Source: Alistipes sp. (lineage in GTDB: Bacteria; Bacteroidota; Bacteroidia; Bacteroidales; Rikenellaceae). Taken from it: DNA of 41,736 nucleotides. The notes beneath the pieces are model-generated. The model saw only the letters and a program-made list of their open reading frames with translations, made no database searches and was not told where the DNA came from. The stretch spans positions 1 through 41,736 of the forward strand of contig JAFVRC010000017.1 in NCBI GenBank assembly GCA_017504485.1, in the 5' to 3' direction. The number at the start of each line of letters is the position of its first letter. Position 1 is the first letter of the stretch. Positions 7,941 to 16,959 of the stretch are shown one piece after another. Made by a program: the position numbers and the translations under genes.

Positions 7941-10091
7941 ATGAAAAAGAGTCTTAATTTTATGCTATTGCTGTGGTGGAGTGTGGCGTGCTTTACAGCC
8001 TGCTCAACAAATGACATTAACACAGTCGGTAGCGATGCAGCAGGAGAGTTTGCTCTGAGAAATGAACTCGTTGAAGTGTCGGTGAATAAGGCCGGCGAAC
8101 TTGTTACTCTTAAAAACCTCTCGACAGGTCACAACTACGCTTCGGGCAACTACTTGTGGCGTATGTACTACGATACTCACGGCGAACGCGAAATCGAAAT
8201 CCTCGGTGGCGAGCAACAGCCAAATGTTACGTGCGATGGCAATAGCATTGTGCTTGACTACAATAAACTGATTGTTCGTGGCAACGAGGTAGATATGGCG
8301 TTGCGATTAACTATTACCTTGGAGGGAGATGAGGTGCGTTTCGCTTCGGAGTTGGAAAATAACCTTGCGCATTCGATTGTGCGCGAGTTGCATTACCCTC
8401 TCGTTCACGGCACGAACTACCCAGCTGACCACAAACTCCTTCTCTCGACTGAGGCTGGTCGCCGCTATGACGACCCATTGAAGGCGATTATGTCGCAATC
8501 AAACAAAGTTGAGTATATGACCCCGGCGCAGATTTTCCGCCAGTTGGATTTGCACTACGGTGGCTTAGCATCGATGAACTGCTTTATGCTCTCGGGCGAG
8601 AAGCAGGGCTTGTATGTCGGTAGCCACGATGAGGATGTGCAAGATACTTGGCACATATTGCGTGTATATGCCGACAAGGATGGCAAGCATACTATCCCCG
8701 AGTTCGGTATGTCGAAATATCCGCACTGCTTCGCAGGTGAGAAGTGGAGCAACGCCTCGAATGTTCTCTCGCCTTACAATGGCTCGTGGCACGCAGCAGC
8801 CGACAAGTATGGTGCGTGGGTGCGTTCAACTTGGTGGGAGCGTCAGGAGGTTCCTCAGTGGGTGCGCGAGATGAAGTCGTGGCAGCGTATCATCTTCCGT
8901 CATCAGTACGGAGAGCAATTCTTCAAATATTCCGATTTGTATGGTCGCATTCAGCAGGTGGGTGAGAGCGTTGGCGCGAGTGCTGTTCACGCCTTTGGAT
9001 GGTGGAAAGAGGGTATGGATAATTGCTACCCAGACTTCACTCCAGACGATAGCCAAGGCGGTGACGCAGGCTTCCGCGAGGCGATTCTCAAATTCAAGGA
9101 AAGCGGTCAGAAGTTGATGGTCTATGCCAATGGTCGCTTGATGGATACGAATAGCAAATATTACAATAGCAAGGTTGGTCGTAGGATAAGCTACAAGAGT
9201 CCTGGTGGTCCTGAATTTATCGACCAGTATCGTTTCTCGGGTCGAGGCACATATACCGCAGAGTATCAGGCGGTGTCGTTTGCTATGGCAGATGCGCGCG
9301 CTCCAGAGTGGCATCAGCATATGAAGAACTTGGCGATTCGCGCCTATAATAATGGTGCCGACTGTATCTTCTACGACCAGCTCGGCAAGGGCTTGCGCCA
9401 GATGGTGCCGTGGGATTTGTCGCGCGAGTTCCCAGTGCCAAACATCCGACTTTTGGCTGACAACTCCTACCTCTTGAAGGATCTACACGATTTCATCAGC
9501 GAGGAGTGCAATCCAGATTTTGCGATTGGTACGGAGATGTTGGCAGATTTCACAGCAATGCGATGCGACTTTGTTCATATAATCAAGATACAGCCTGGTT
9601 ATGAGAATTTCGCTGAATTTTTCCGCTATACATTCCCTGAGATTCCTTTCTCGGATCGTCGCATTCGTGACGATAGAGATATTGAATCGCGTGTGAATAT
9701 GACATTGATAAAGGGTTTGATTAACGACATCGAGATCTATCGTTGCCGCGACCTTATCGACAAGACCCCTATTTATCAAGCATACTTGGCAAAGGTGAAT
9801 GGCATCCGCGATAGATACAAGGAGTGTTTCCAGTATGGTACTTTCCGCGACGTCTTGGGCTTCGAAAATTCGAATGGTGCGGTGCAAGCAAAGGGTTTCT
9901 GGGGCAAGGATAAAATGGTTGTAGTTGCCACAAACGAGTTTGACGATGCGGTATTGACTGCATCTATCTCGGTACCAGGCTACCGTTTTGTCGAGTCATC
10001 TACGCTCGGTAACGGCAAAGTATTGGCTGGTGGCAAGAAGGTAAAACTTGGCAAGTGTGATGTTGCTGTTCTTCTCTTTGAGAAGGAGTAA
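7941..10091 (+). CDS. Glycoside-hydrolase-like lipoprotein (DUF6259-type), paralog 2
   Basis: This 716-residue protein aligns end to end with the protein at 5387-7510, roughly 60% identical by eye. Its N-terminus differs in kind: a lipoprotein signal ending FTAC (Cys21), so it should be membrane-anchored and perhaps surface-exposed, while paralog 1 has a cleavable Sec signal. The proposed catalytic motifs persist as IFYDQLGKG and IGTEMLADF, as do GWWKEG and DIEIYRCRDLID. Codons are more AT-rich than in paralog 1. It follows the htrA remnant and its own diverged promoter and ends at a strong terminator. The different localisation suggests the two enzymes act at successive steps or on different pools of one glycan; that is inference. 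Confidence 0.7.
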   Translation: MKKSLNFMLLLWWSVACFTACSTNDINTVGSDAAGEFALRNELVEVSVNKAGELVTLKNLSTGHNYASGNYLWRMYYDTHGEREIEILGGEQQPNVTCDGNSIVLDYNKLIVRGNEVDMALRLTITLEGDEVRFASELENNLAHSIVRELHYPLVHGTNYPADHKLLLSTEAGRRYDDPLKAIMSQSNKVEYMTPAQIFRQLDLHYGGLASMNCFMLSGEKQGLYVGSHDEDVQDTWHILRVYADKDGKHTIPEFGMSKYPHCFAGEKWSNASNVLSPYNGSWHAAADKYGAWVRSTWWERQEVPQWVREMKSWQRIIFRHQYGEQFFKYSDLYGRIQQVGESVGASAVHAFGWWKEGMDNCYPDFTPDDSQGGDAGFREAILKFKESGQKLMVYANGRLMDTNSKYYNSKVGRRISYKSPGGPEFIDQYRFSGRGTYTAEYQAVSFAMADARAPEWHQHMKNLAIRAYNNGADCIFYDQLGKGLRQMVPWDLSREFPVPNIRLLADNSYLLKDLHDFISEECNPDFAIGTEMLADFTAMRCDFVHIIKIQPGYENFAEFFRYTFPEIPFSDRRIRDDRDIESRVNMTLIKGLINDIEIYRCRDLIDKTPIYQAYLAKVNGIRDRYKECFQYGTFRDVLGFENSNGAVQAKGFWGKDKMVVVATNEFDDAVLTASISVPGYRFVESSTLGNGKVLAGGKKVKLGKCDVAVLLFEKE

Positions 10092-10117
10092 AACTACATA
10101 CTCCCACACCCCATTTT

Positions 10118-10150
10118 AGAGCAGTGTTCAACAAAGCACTGCTCTTTTTT
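10118..10150 (+). terminator. Rho-independent terminator after the glycosidase pair
   Basis: The stem AGAGCAGTG (10118-10126) / CACTGCTCT (10137-10145) is followed by a run of six T. Confidence 0.92.
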
Positions 10151-10183
10151 GTGGAAAATTATCGCGCTTTCGATTTTTTTGAT

Positions 10184-10191
10184 TAACTTTG
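10184..10191 (+). promoter_or_regulatory. -7 element of the mtlD promoter
   Basis: TAACTTTG lies 43 bases before the mtlD ATG. No convincing TTTG occurs at the expected -33 position. Confidence 0.5.
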
Positions 10192-10234
10192 TAAGTTATA
10201 CAACAGCTAATATTTAATTAAATATCATAAAAAA

Positions 10235-11377
10235 ATGAGAGCAGTTCAATTCGGAGCAGGCAACATCGGCCGCGGATTTATCGGTGCGGTGTTGGAGCAG
10301 GCAGGCTACCATGTGGTCTATGCCGATGTTAATCAGGCCGTTATCGATCTTATTAACGAGAAGAAGGAGTACACCGTACTCGTCAAGGATGTCGATTGTA
10401 TCGAGCAGCATATTACCAATATATCGGCCGTTAACTCGACGACGGAGGCTGTGGTCGAGGAGATTGCCAAGGCCGATATCGTGACGACGGCCGTCGGTGT
10501 CGTGATACTTCCGCGTATCGCCCCAACCATCGCCAAGGCTATTGCTGCGCGTCACGCCGCCGGCTTGGAGCAGCCGCTCAATATCATCGCTTGCGAGAAT
10601 GCCGTGCGTGCCTCGTCGCAGCTCAAGGAGCACACGCTTTCGCACCTCACCGAGGAGCAGAAGACCTATTGCGAGAAGTGGGTTGGTTTCCCTGACTGCT
10701 CGGTGGATCGCATTGTGCCTCCGGTGCGCACGGAGAACCCTATCGACGTGGTTGTCGAGGCCTTCTACGAGTGGAATGTCGAGGAGAAGTCTTTCGTTGG
10801 TGAGGTGCCTCATATTGCGGGTATGAACTTGGCTGACAACCTTATCGCCTACATCGAGCGCAAGCTCTTTACGCTCAATACGGGCCACGCTATCACCGCC
10901 TATATCGGCAAGTTGCGCGGCAAGGCTACCATCGACGAGAGTATCGCCGATGAGGAGATTTTCGCCATCGTCAAGGCGGCAATGCAGGAGAGTGGTCTGG
11001 GCTAGGTCGAGAAGTATGGCTTCGACAAGGAGGCGCATTTCAGGTATATCGACAAGATTATAGGCCGCTTCCGCAATCCATACCTCAAGGATGACGTCAC
11101 GCGCGTGGGCCGCGAGCCGCTGCGTAAGCTCTCGGCGTCGGATCGCCTCGTGAAGCCTATGCTTACGGCGCATGAGGCGGGTGTCGCCACGCCTAACCTC
11201 CTGTTGGGTATCGGTGCAGCACTCCACTACTCGAATGCGGAGGATGCGCAGAGCGTGGAGCTTCAGCAGAAGATTGCCGACCTCGGTTTGGAGGGAGCTA
11301 TCAAGGATGTTACGGGCATCACCTCCGAGGCTCTAGTGGCCGACATCATCAAGGCGTATAACGAAATAATAAAATAA
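10235..11377 (+). pseudogene. mtlD: Mannitol-1-phosphate 5-dehydrogenase gene interrupted by in-frame TAG
   Basis: The enzyme interconverts mannitol-1-phosphate and fructose-6-phosphate with NAD. The frame opens at ATG 10235 with the Rossmann glycine motif (FGAGNIGRGFIG), keeps the catalytic stretch KLFTLNTGHAITAYIG, then meets TAG at 11003-11005 after 256 codons. The same frame continues without a shift to TAA at 11375-11377, encoding a normal C-terminal helical domain (FRNPYLKDDVTRVGREPL, LLGIGAALHYSN). The sum, about 380 residues, is the usual MtlD length, so a single base change is the simplest explanation. Other genes here end with TAG, so recoding is unlikely. A truncated 256-residue product would lack the C-terminal third. 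A transporter gene starts 7 bases after the final stop. Sequencing error cannot be excluded. Confidence 0.85.
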
Positions 11378-11384
11378 CGAAGAT

Positions 11385-12827
11385 ATGACACCTGAACAGC
11401 AGAAAAAATTTAAGTATTGGCAGTGGCGTACCATCATCGGAACGATGGTGGCCTACATCTTCTTCTACCTCATACGCAAGAACTTTTCGTTTGCGATGCC
11501 GGGCCTCACGGCCGAGTACGGCATCACGAAGGCGAGCCTCGGTATTATTCTCTCGTTGGGAGGCTTCCTCTATGGTCTCTCGAAGTTGTTCAACGGTATA
11601 TTGGCAGACCGTGTGAATGGTCGTTGGCATATGGTTATTGGTCTGATTGGTAGTACTATTACAGCCTTCGGCATAGGCTTCGGAACGATAATCATTACTA
11701 AATTGACGGGCGTTCCCGAGGGATCGACAGCCGATTTTGTAAGTAAACTTGTGCTGCTTATCTCCATATTCTACATCATCAACCAACTCTTTCAGGGTTG
11801 CGGATTCCCTCCGTGCAGCCGTCTGATTCCTCGCTGGGTGCCGGCCTCGGAGTTGGCAACCAAGATGTCGATATGGAACACTTCGCACTCGATTGGTGCG
11901 GGTTTGGCTTGCCTTTGCGGCATCTTCATTATGGGTATGATGGGTAGCGATATGTCGGGCAACTCAGAAGTGGTGGCCTCTATCGCTGCGAACCTCAATA
12001 AGGAGGCAACGGACCCTGCCGTTATCTCGGCGGCGCAGAACTATGGTGCCTGGAAGTGGATGTTTATTATCCCGGGCATTATTGCCGCCTTCGGTATCAT
12101 CTTCACGGCCGCCGTGCTCCGCGACACACCAAAGAGCGTTGGCCTTCCGGAACTCTCGGATGGTGGCAAAAAGGAGGAGAGCACCGAAACCTCTGCCGAG
12201 CTCTCCGCGTTTATTCGCAAGCATGTGTGGAAAAACCCTGTCATTTGGGCGCTGGCCGTTGCCGACTTCTTCGTCTATGTCATCCGCTTTGCCGTGCTCG
12301 ACTGGGGTCCTACGTTCCTTCGTGAGCACTGCGGTATGAGTGCCGAGTGGGCTGGTATCACGGTATTTGTGTTCGAGATATTCGGTGTAATCGGAATGCT
12401 TATTGCAGGTTGGGCAAGCGACAAGTTGTTCAATGGCCGTTCTGCTCGCACTTGCCTTATCTGTATGGTTGGAGCCTTGGTTTCGATTATTGGCTTTATC
12501 GGTTTGCAGAAGGCGGGCGCAGACCCTGTGCTGCTGCTCTTCGTATTGGCCTTGGCCGGAGCCTTTATCTATGGCCCGCAGGCTCTTATCGGAGTTATCT
12601 CGTCGAACCACGCAACGCGTAAAGGCTCGGCTACCGCACTCGGTATTATCGGCTTTGTCAGCTACGTCAGCGTGCTCGTTTCGGGCTGGGGCTTCGGTCT
12701 TATTGCCGACTCGGAGTATGGTTGGAACGGCGTGTTCGTGGCTATGGTGGTAATGGCTGTTATCGGTGCGCTGATATTTGTTCCGATGTGGAAGATGAAG
12801 CGCGATGCCTACGCCGATGAGGAGTAG
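11385..12827 (+). CDS. Organophosphate:phosphate antiporter-family MFS transporter
   Basis: This 480-residue inner-membrane protein has about 12 predicted transmembrane segments and resembles GlpT/UhpT/UhpC proteins, which exchange a sugar or glycerol phosphate for inorganic phosphate. Supporting features are the N-terminal YFFYLIRKNFSFAMPGL-like segment, the first-loop signature FNGILADRVNGRWHM and the hydrophilic central loop (about 250-275). The start ATG at 11385 is 7 bases after the end of the mtlD frame, so the two should form one transcript. This suggests a phosphorylated hexitol or hexose as substrate, but GlpT-like specificity is equally possible. Stop is TAG. Confidence 0.85.
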   Translation: MTPEQQKKFKYWQWRTIIGTMVAYIFFYLIRKNFSFAMPGLTAEYGITKASLGIILSLGGFLYGLSKLFNGILADRVNGRWHMVIGLIGSTITAFGIGFGTIIITKLTGVPEGSTADFVSKLVLLISIFYIINQLFQGCGFPPCSRLIPRWVPASELATKMSIWNTSHSIGAGLACLCGIFIMGMMGSDMSGNSEVVASIAANLNKEATDPAVISAAQNYGAWKWMFIIPGIIAAFGIIFTAAVLRDTPKSVGLPELSDGGKKEESTETSAELSAFIRKHVWKNPVIWALAVADFFVYVIRFAVLDWGPTFLREHCGMSAEWAGITVFVFEIFGVIGMLIAGWASDKLFNGRSARTCLICMVGALVSIIGFIGLQKAGADPVLLLFVLALAGAFIYGPQALIGVISSNHATRKGSATALGIIGFVSYVSVLVSGWGFGLIADSEYGWNGVFVAMVVMAVIGALIFVPMWKMKRDAYADEE

Positions 12828-12858
12828 TTACTTGAAACTAAAAATATAACTTAACGAA

Positions 12859-14031
12859 TTGAGAATTGTTGTAGGACTTTCGGGCGGCGTCGATTCATCG
12901 GTCGCCGCCTATCTTCTCAAAGAGCAGGGGCACGAAGTTATCGGCCTCTTTATGCGCAATTGGCACGATACTACGGGTACGCTCGAGGGCGATTGCCCGT
13001 GGCATGACGACCAGGTCTTTGCCGAGTTGGTCGCCAAGCGGCTTGACATAGCCTTTCACTACGTCGATTTGTCGCAGGAGTACCGCAAGCGTGTGGTCGA
13101 TTACATGTTCTCCGAGTACGAAAAGGGGCGCACGCCAAATCCCGATGTGTTGTGCAATCGAGAGATAAAGTTCGACGTCTTCTTGCAGGAGGCATTGAAG
13201 CTCGGCGCCGAGGCTGTGGCTACGGGCCACTATTGCCGTAAGGAGGAGCGTGTGGTGAATGGCAAAATCATATATTCGCTTCTTGCAGGCAGCGACCCCA
13301 ATAAGGATCAGAGTTACTTCCTCTGCCAACTCTCGCAGGAGCAGTTGCGCTATGCAATGTTCCCGATAGGCCACCTATTAAAGTCGGAGGTGCGCCGCAT
13401 TGCCGAGCAGCAGCGGTTGGCGACGGCCAAGCGCAAGGATTCGCAGGGCATCTGCTTTGTCGGCAAGGTCGATTTGCCGCTCTTCCTTCAGCAGAAGCTC
13501 GCCGCCAAGCAGGGCAATATCCACGAAATTCTCCCCTCGTGGCGCAGGTATGCCGAGCGTGACGAGCAGAGCGATGTGGAGCAACTCGCCGAGCCGTATC
13601 GTTACACGGTGCGCGATGGCAAGAAGATAGGTTGCCACAATGGTGCACACTTCTACACCATCGGTCAGCGCAAGGGCTTGGGCATTGGTGGCCGCAAGGA
13701 GTCCCTCTTCATCATAGGTACGGATGTCGCTACCAACACAATCTATGTGGGCGAGGGCGATAGCCACCCGGGCCTCTACCGCCGCGCTCTGCGCATTGAC
13801 GCTCGGGAGGTGCATTGGGTAGAGCCGTGCGAGGCATTGGGCGTAGGCGCGGAGCGCCGATTGAAGGTGCGCATCCGCTATCGCCAACCTCTCGAAGATG
13901 CCACGCTTATTCAGCGCGAGGATGCACTATATATACTCTTCGATGAGCCGCAGCGCGGTATTGCTGGAGGGCAGTTTGCCGCGTGGTATGAGGGTGATTG
14001 CCTGCTTGGCTCGGGGGTTATAAAATACTAA
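12859..14031 (+). CDS. mnmA: tRNA-specific 2-thiouridylase MnmA
   Basis: The enzyme installs sulfur at C2 of the wobble uridine (U34) of Lys, Glu and Gln tRNAs using ATP. The only possible start is TTG at 12859: an in-frame TAA lies just upstream and the PP-loop SGGVDSS follows at residues 8-14, as in known MnmA proteins. Catalytic Cys99 (PDVLCNREIKF) and Cys199 (SQGICFVGK) are present, as is the conserved GQRKGLGIGGR segment, followed by a beta-barrel C-terminal domain. The 390-residue length is slightly longer than usual. It lies 31 bases after the transporter stop and may be co-transcribed with it. Confidence 0.96.
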   Translation: MRIVVGLSGGVDSSVAAYLLKEQGHEVIGLFMRNWHDTTGTLEGDCPWHDDQVFAELVAKRLDIAFHYVDLSQEYRKRVVDYMFSEYEKGRTPNPDVLCNREIKFDVFLQEALKLGAEAVATGHYCRKEERVVNGKIIYSLLAGSDPNKDQSYFLCQLSQEQLRYAMFPIGHLLKSEVRRIAEQQRLATAKRKDSQGICFVGKVDLPLFLQQKLAAKQGNIHEILPSWRRYAERDEQSDVEQLAEPYRYTVRDGKKIGCHNGAHFYTIGQRKGLGIGGRKESLFIIGTDVATNTIYVGEGDSHPGLYRRALRIDAREVHWVEPCEALGVGAERRLKVRIRYRQPLEDATLIQREDALYILFDEPQRGIAGGQFAAWYEGDCLLGSGVIKY

Positions 14032-14072
14032 TACGAGGCACAACTGCTCTTGCGGCTACACCTTCTAACAAA

Positions 14073-14108
14073 ATGGGAGCGTCTAAAAAACTTATTAGAC
14101 GCTCCCAT
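14073..14108. terminator. Bidirectional terminator between mnmA and nrdJ
   Basis: A perfect 14-bp stem (ATGGGAGCGTCTAA at 14073-14086 with its complement at 14095-14108) lies between two convergent genes. T-rich sequence flanks it on both strands. Confidence 0.85.
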
Positions 14109-14126
14109 TATTTAGAATTATATCTG

Positions 14127-16673
14127 CTATCCGCATTTCGAGTAGCCGCACGACATACAGGTCAGACAGCCATTCTGGTAGGCCATATTCTCCTGACCGC
14201 ACTGTGGGCACTTGCCCTTCGAGCGCGTACCATCCTCGATATACTGCTTCAAGGCACGCTTAACACCATTCTTCCAAGTGTTGATGTTCTCGTCGTCGAG
14301 GTGCAGACCGTCGATGAGCGATACCACCTTGTCGATAGGCATATTGTAGCGCAGAACACCAGAGATGAGCTTCGCATAGTTCCAGAAGCTCTCATCGAAG
14401 AGACGCGAGATGCCGCCAATGGTGTTCGTATAGCCGTAGCGGTCGGTGTATTGGAAGTCGTAACGCTTCGTGCCATCCTCCTCGCGTACCTTGAGGATGC
14501 TTCCGTGGGTGATTTTCGGCGGGATGAACATAGCATCGTCCTCCAATTTACCCGTGAAGATTTCGTAAGGGTGTCCGTCGCGCAGACCTACGAAGGCAAT
14601 CCACATCTGCGAGCCGTTCTTGAAGCGTACTACGTCGGCAGGTATCGACTTTGGACGCTTGTTTTCGCCCGTTGCAGCCTCGCACTTCGGAGCATCGCTC
14701 TTCTTGCCCTTCGACTTTTTATCGACCAACACGCCGTCGCGGCAGCCATCGCGATACACCGTAACGCCCTTGCAACCGCACTCCCATGCCGTGCGATATA
14801 CCTGTGCCACGAGTCCCTCCGATACGTTGTTCGGCAGATTCACGGTTACCGAAATCGAGTGATCTACCCACTTCTGGATAGCACCCTGCATCTTCACCTT
14901 CGCAACCCAGTCGATATCGTTGGCCGTAGCCTTGTGATATGGCGAAGCGGCAACCCACTTGTCGAGCTCCTCGTCGCTGATGGTATTGAGGCGCGAGGTG
15001 TCGTAGCCATTGATGCGAAGCCAATCCACAAACTTGTGGTGATAGACATTGAACTCCTCCCATGTCTGGCCAAGCTCATCGATAAACGTGGCAACTACGC
15101 CCTTGTCCGATGGGTTAATCTTGCGGCGACGCTTATATACAGGGCGGAATACCGGCTCGATACCCGAGGTTGTCTGCGACATAAGCGAGGTGGTGCCCGT
15201 AGGGGCGATGGTCAGCATCGCGATGTTGCGGCGACCATACTTGACCATATCCTCGTAGAGCGCAGGGTCGGCCTGCCTGATGCGGTTGATCATCGGGTTG
15301 AGCTTCTCCTTCTCGGCGTTGAACACCTTGAATGGACCACGCACACGAGCCATATTCACCGACTCGCGGTAGGCCTCTACGGCGAGGGTTTTGTGAACCT
15401 CCGTGGCGAACTTCAACGCCTCGGCCGAGCCGTAGCGAATACCCAAGGCGGCTAACATATCGCCCTCGGCCGTGATGCCGAGACCTGTACGGCGGCCCTT
15501 GAGTGCCATATCCTTAATCTTGTGCCACAACTCGAGTTCCACGCGGCGCACATCCTGATCCTCCGGGTCGGAGGCGATCTTGTCGATGATAAGCCCAACC
15601 TTCTCCAATTCGAGGTCGATGATATCGTCCATCAGGTGCATAGCCTTGTGAACGTGGCTCTTGAAGAGGTCGAAGTTGAACGAAGCCTCGGCCGTAAATG
15701 GCTTCTCGACATAGCTGTAGAGGTTGATAGCCAACAGACGGCAGCTGTCATAAGGGCAGAGTGGAATTTCGCCACACGGGTTGGTCGAGACGGTAACGAA
15801 GCCCTCGTCGGCGTAGCAGTCAGGCACGCTCTCGCGGATGATCGTATCCCAGAAGAGCACACCCGGCTCGGCCGACTTCCAAGCGTTGTGGATAATCTTC
15901 TCCCAGAGTTTCGAGGCGTCGATATTCTTCACTACGCTCGGCTTCTCCGACTTGATAGGAAACTGCTGCGTGTAGGTGCGGCCCTCGATGGCGGCCTTCA
16001 TAAACTCGTCATCAATCTTAATTGAGACATTTGCACCTGTCACCTTGTTGGTGTCGAGTTTCGCGTCGATGAAGTGCTCGGCATCCGGGTGCTTGATCGA
16101 GAGCGAGAGCATAAGGGCTCCACGGCGACCATCCTGCGCCACCTCCTTCGTCGAGTTCGAGTAACGCTCCATAAATGGCACGATACCCGTCGAGGTGAGG
16201 GCCGAGTTGAGCACCGGGCTGCCCGTAGGGCGAATGTGCGAGAGGTCGTGGCCCACGCCTCCGCGGCGCTTCATGAGCTGCACCTGCTCCTCGTCCATAC
16301 GGAAGATACCGCCGTAGGAGTCGGCCGGATTCTTGTGGCCGATAACGAAGCAGTTCGATAGTGATGCTACTTGCAGATTGTTGCCGATGCCGGTCATCGG
16401 ACCGCCCTGCGGAATGATGTAGCGGAAATGGTCGAGCAAATCGAAAATCTCCTGCTCCGAGAGTGGCTCGCCATAGTTGTTCTCTATGCGAGCGAGCTCT
16501 TTGGCGATGCGGTGGTGCATCTGCTCGGGCGAAGACTCGTAGATATTGCCGAGGGAGTCTTTAAGAGCATACTTGCTCACCCAGACTGTAGCAGCCAGCT
16601 CGTCGCCCTCGAAGTACTTCTTCGACTCGGCAACGGCATCTGCATAAACGACTTTTTTGAGAGCCTTGGTCAT
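14127..16673 (-). CDS. nrdJ: Adenosylcobalamin-dependent (class II) ribonucleoside-diphosphate reductase
   Basis: This 848-residue enzyme makes deoxyribonucleotides using coenzyme B12 to generate its thiyl radical, and so needs neither oxygen nor a second subunit. The start is ATG 16673 (MTKALKKVVYADAV); the frame is open further upstream but that part reads like leader sequence. The active-site loop STNPCGEIPL gives the radical-bearing Cys and catalytic Glu, and the substrate loop PTGTTSLMSQTTSGIEPVF is present. From about 690 a linker leads to a C-terminal extension ending in two CxxC pairs (CPQCG, CMSCG) plus a final Cys, the shuttle or zinc-ribbon tail of NrdJ/NrdZ proteins. It is a single gene with a strong promoter and a structured leader of about 115 bases. 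No cobalamin riboswitch core is visible. Confidence 0.95.
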   Translation of the reverse strand: MTKALKKVVYADAVAESKKYFEGDELAATVWVSKYALKDSLGNIYESSPEQMHHRIAKELARIENNYGEPLSEQEIFDLLDHFRYIIPQGGPMTGIGNNLQVASLSNCFVIGHKNPADSYGGIFRMDEEQVQLMKRRGGVGHDLSHIRPTGSPVLNSALTSTGIVPFMERYSNSTKEVAQDGRRGALMLSLSIKHPDAEHFIDAKLDTNKVTGANVSIKIDDEFMKAAIEGRTYTQQFPIKSEKPSVVKNIDASKLWEKIIHNAWKSAEPGVLFWDTIIRESVPDCYADEGFVTVSTNPCGEIPLCPYDSCRLLAINLYSYVEKPFTAEASFNFDLFKSHVHKAMHLMDDIIDLELEKVGLIIDKIASDPEDQDVRRVELELWHKIKDMALKGRRTGLGITAEGDMLAALGIRYGSAEALKFATEVHKTLAVEAYRESVNMARVRGPFKVFNAEKEKLNPMINRIRQADPALYEDMVKYGRRNIAMLTIAPTGTTSLMSQTTSGIEPVFRPVYKRRRKINPSDKGVVATFIDELGQTWEEFNVYHHKFVDWLRINGYDTSRLNTISDEELDKWVAASPYHKATANDIDWVAKVKMQGAIQKWVDHSISVTVNLPNNVSEGLVAQVYRTAWECGCKGVTVYRDGCRDGVLVDKKSKGKKSDAPKCEAATGENKRPKSIPADVVRFKNGSQMWIAFVGLRDGHPYEIFTGKLEDDAMFIPPKITHGSILKVREEDGTKRYDFQYTDRYGYTNTIGGISRLFDESFWNYAKLISGVLRYNMPIDKVVSLIDGLHLDDENINTWKNGVKRALKQYIEDGTRSKGKCPQCGQENMAYQNGCLTCMSCGYSKCG

Positions 16674-16795
16674 AATACTTTTATACTTATATATATTATA
16701 TTTATTGTTTTGTGTTCCTCGCGTGCGCATCCCTCGGCCGAAGGCTTCGGTGCTCCATAGGACAAAACAGCCCCAAGATGGGGCCCCTTTTCTCA
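16674..16795 (-). promoter_or_regulatory. Structured 5' leader of nrdJ
   Basis: Between the predicted transcription start (about 16792) and the nrdJ ATG the minus-strand RNA contains a perfect hairpin GCCCC-ATCTT-GGGGC (16769-16783), then an ACCGAAG-CC-TTCGG hairpin region (about 16738-16752), a G-rich purine stretch and finally an AT-rich ribosome-binding area. This is longer and more structured than the other leaders in the window. Gene context suggests a cis-regulatory RNA for the reductase, but this is inference. Confidence 0.5.
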
Positions 16796-16798
16796 CTA

Positions 16799-16830
16799 CA
16801 AAGGTATGGCTTCGGTAGCGAATAAACCAA
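16799..16830 (-). promoter_or_regulatory. nrdJ promoter
   Basis: On the minus strand TTGG (16830-16827), a 20-base spacer and TACCTTTG (16806-16799) form a strong Bacteroidota promoter. Confidence 0.75.
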
Positions 16831-16874
16831 TAGTGCAACACCCCTTTTTCGACAAGTTATTAACAAAAAAAACA

Positions 16875-16906
16875 AAACCGCCTCCTACGTTATTGGGAGG
16901 CGGTTT
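16875..16906 (-). terminator. Rho-independent terminator of the nucleoside hydrolase/nuclease operon
   Basis: The stem AAACCGCCTCC (16875-16885) / GGAGGCGGTTT (16896-16906) is followed on the minus strand by T-rich sequence (TTTTGTTTTTTTTGTT), just beyond the stop of the 1080-residue gene. Confidence 0.9.
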
Positions 16907-16959
16907 GGAGTGTGAATTTTTTTTCTTGTCGAAGTATTTCTCCCTCTTTTCTTCGCAAG

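Noticed and set aside
10235-11377. Reassignment of TAG to an amino acid
   Set aside because: TAG is the natural terminator of several intact genes in the window, so a genome-wide code change does not fit.
16674-16830. Cobalamin riboswitch before nrdJ
   Set aside because: The leader is too short and the conserved B12-box core (GCCACTG-like) is absent on the sense strand.
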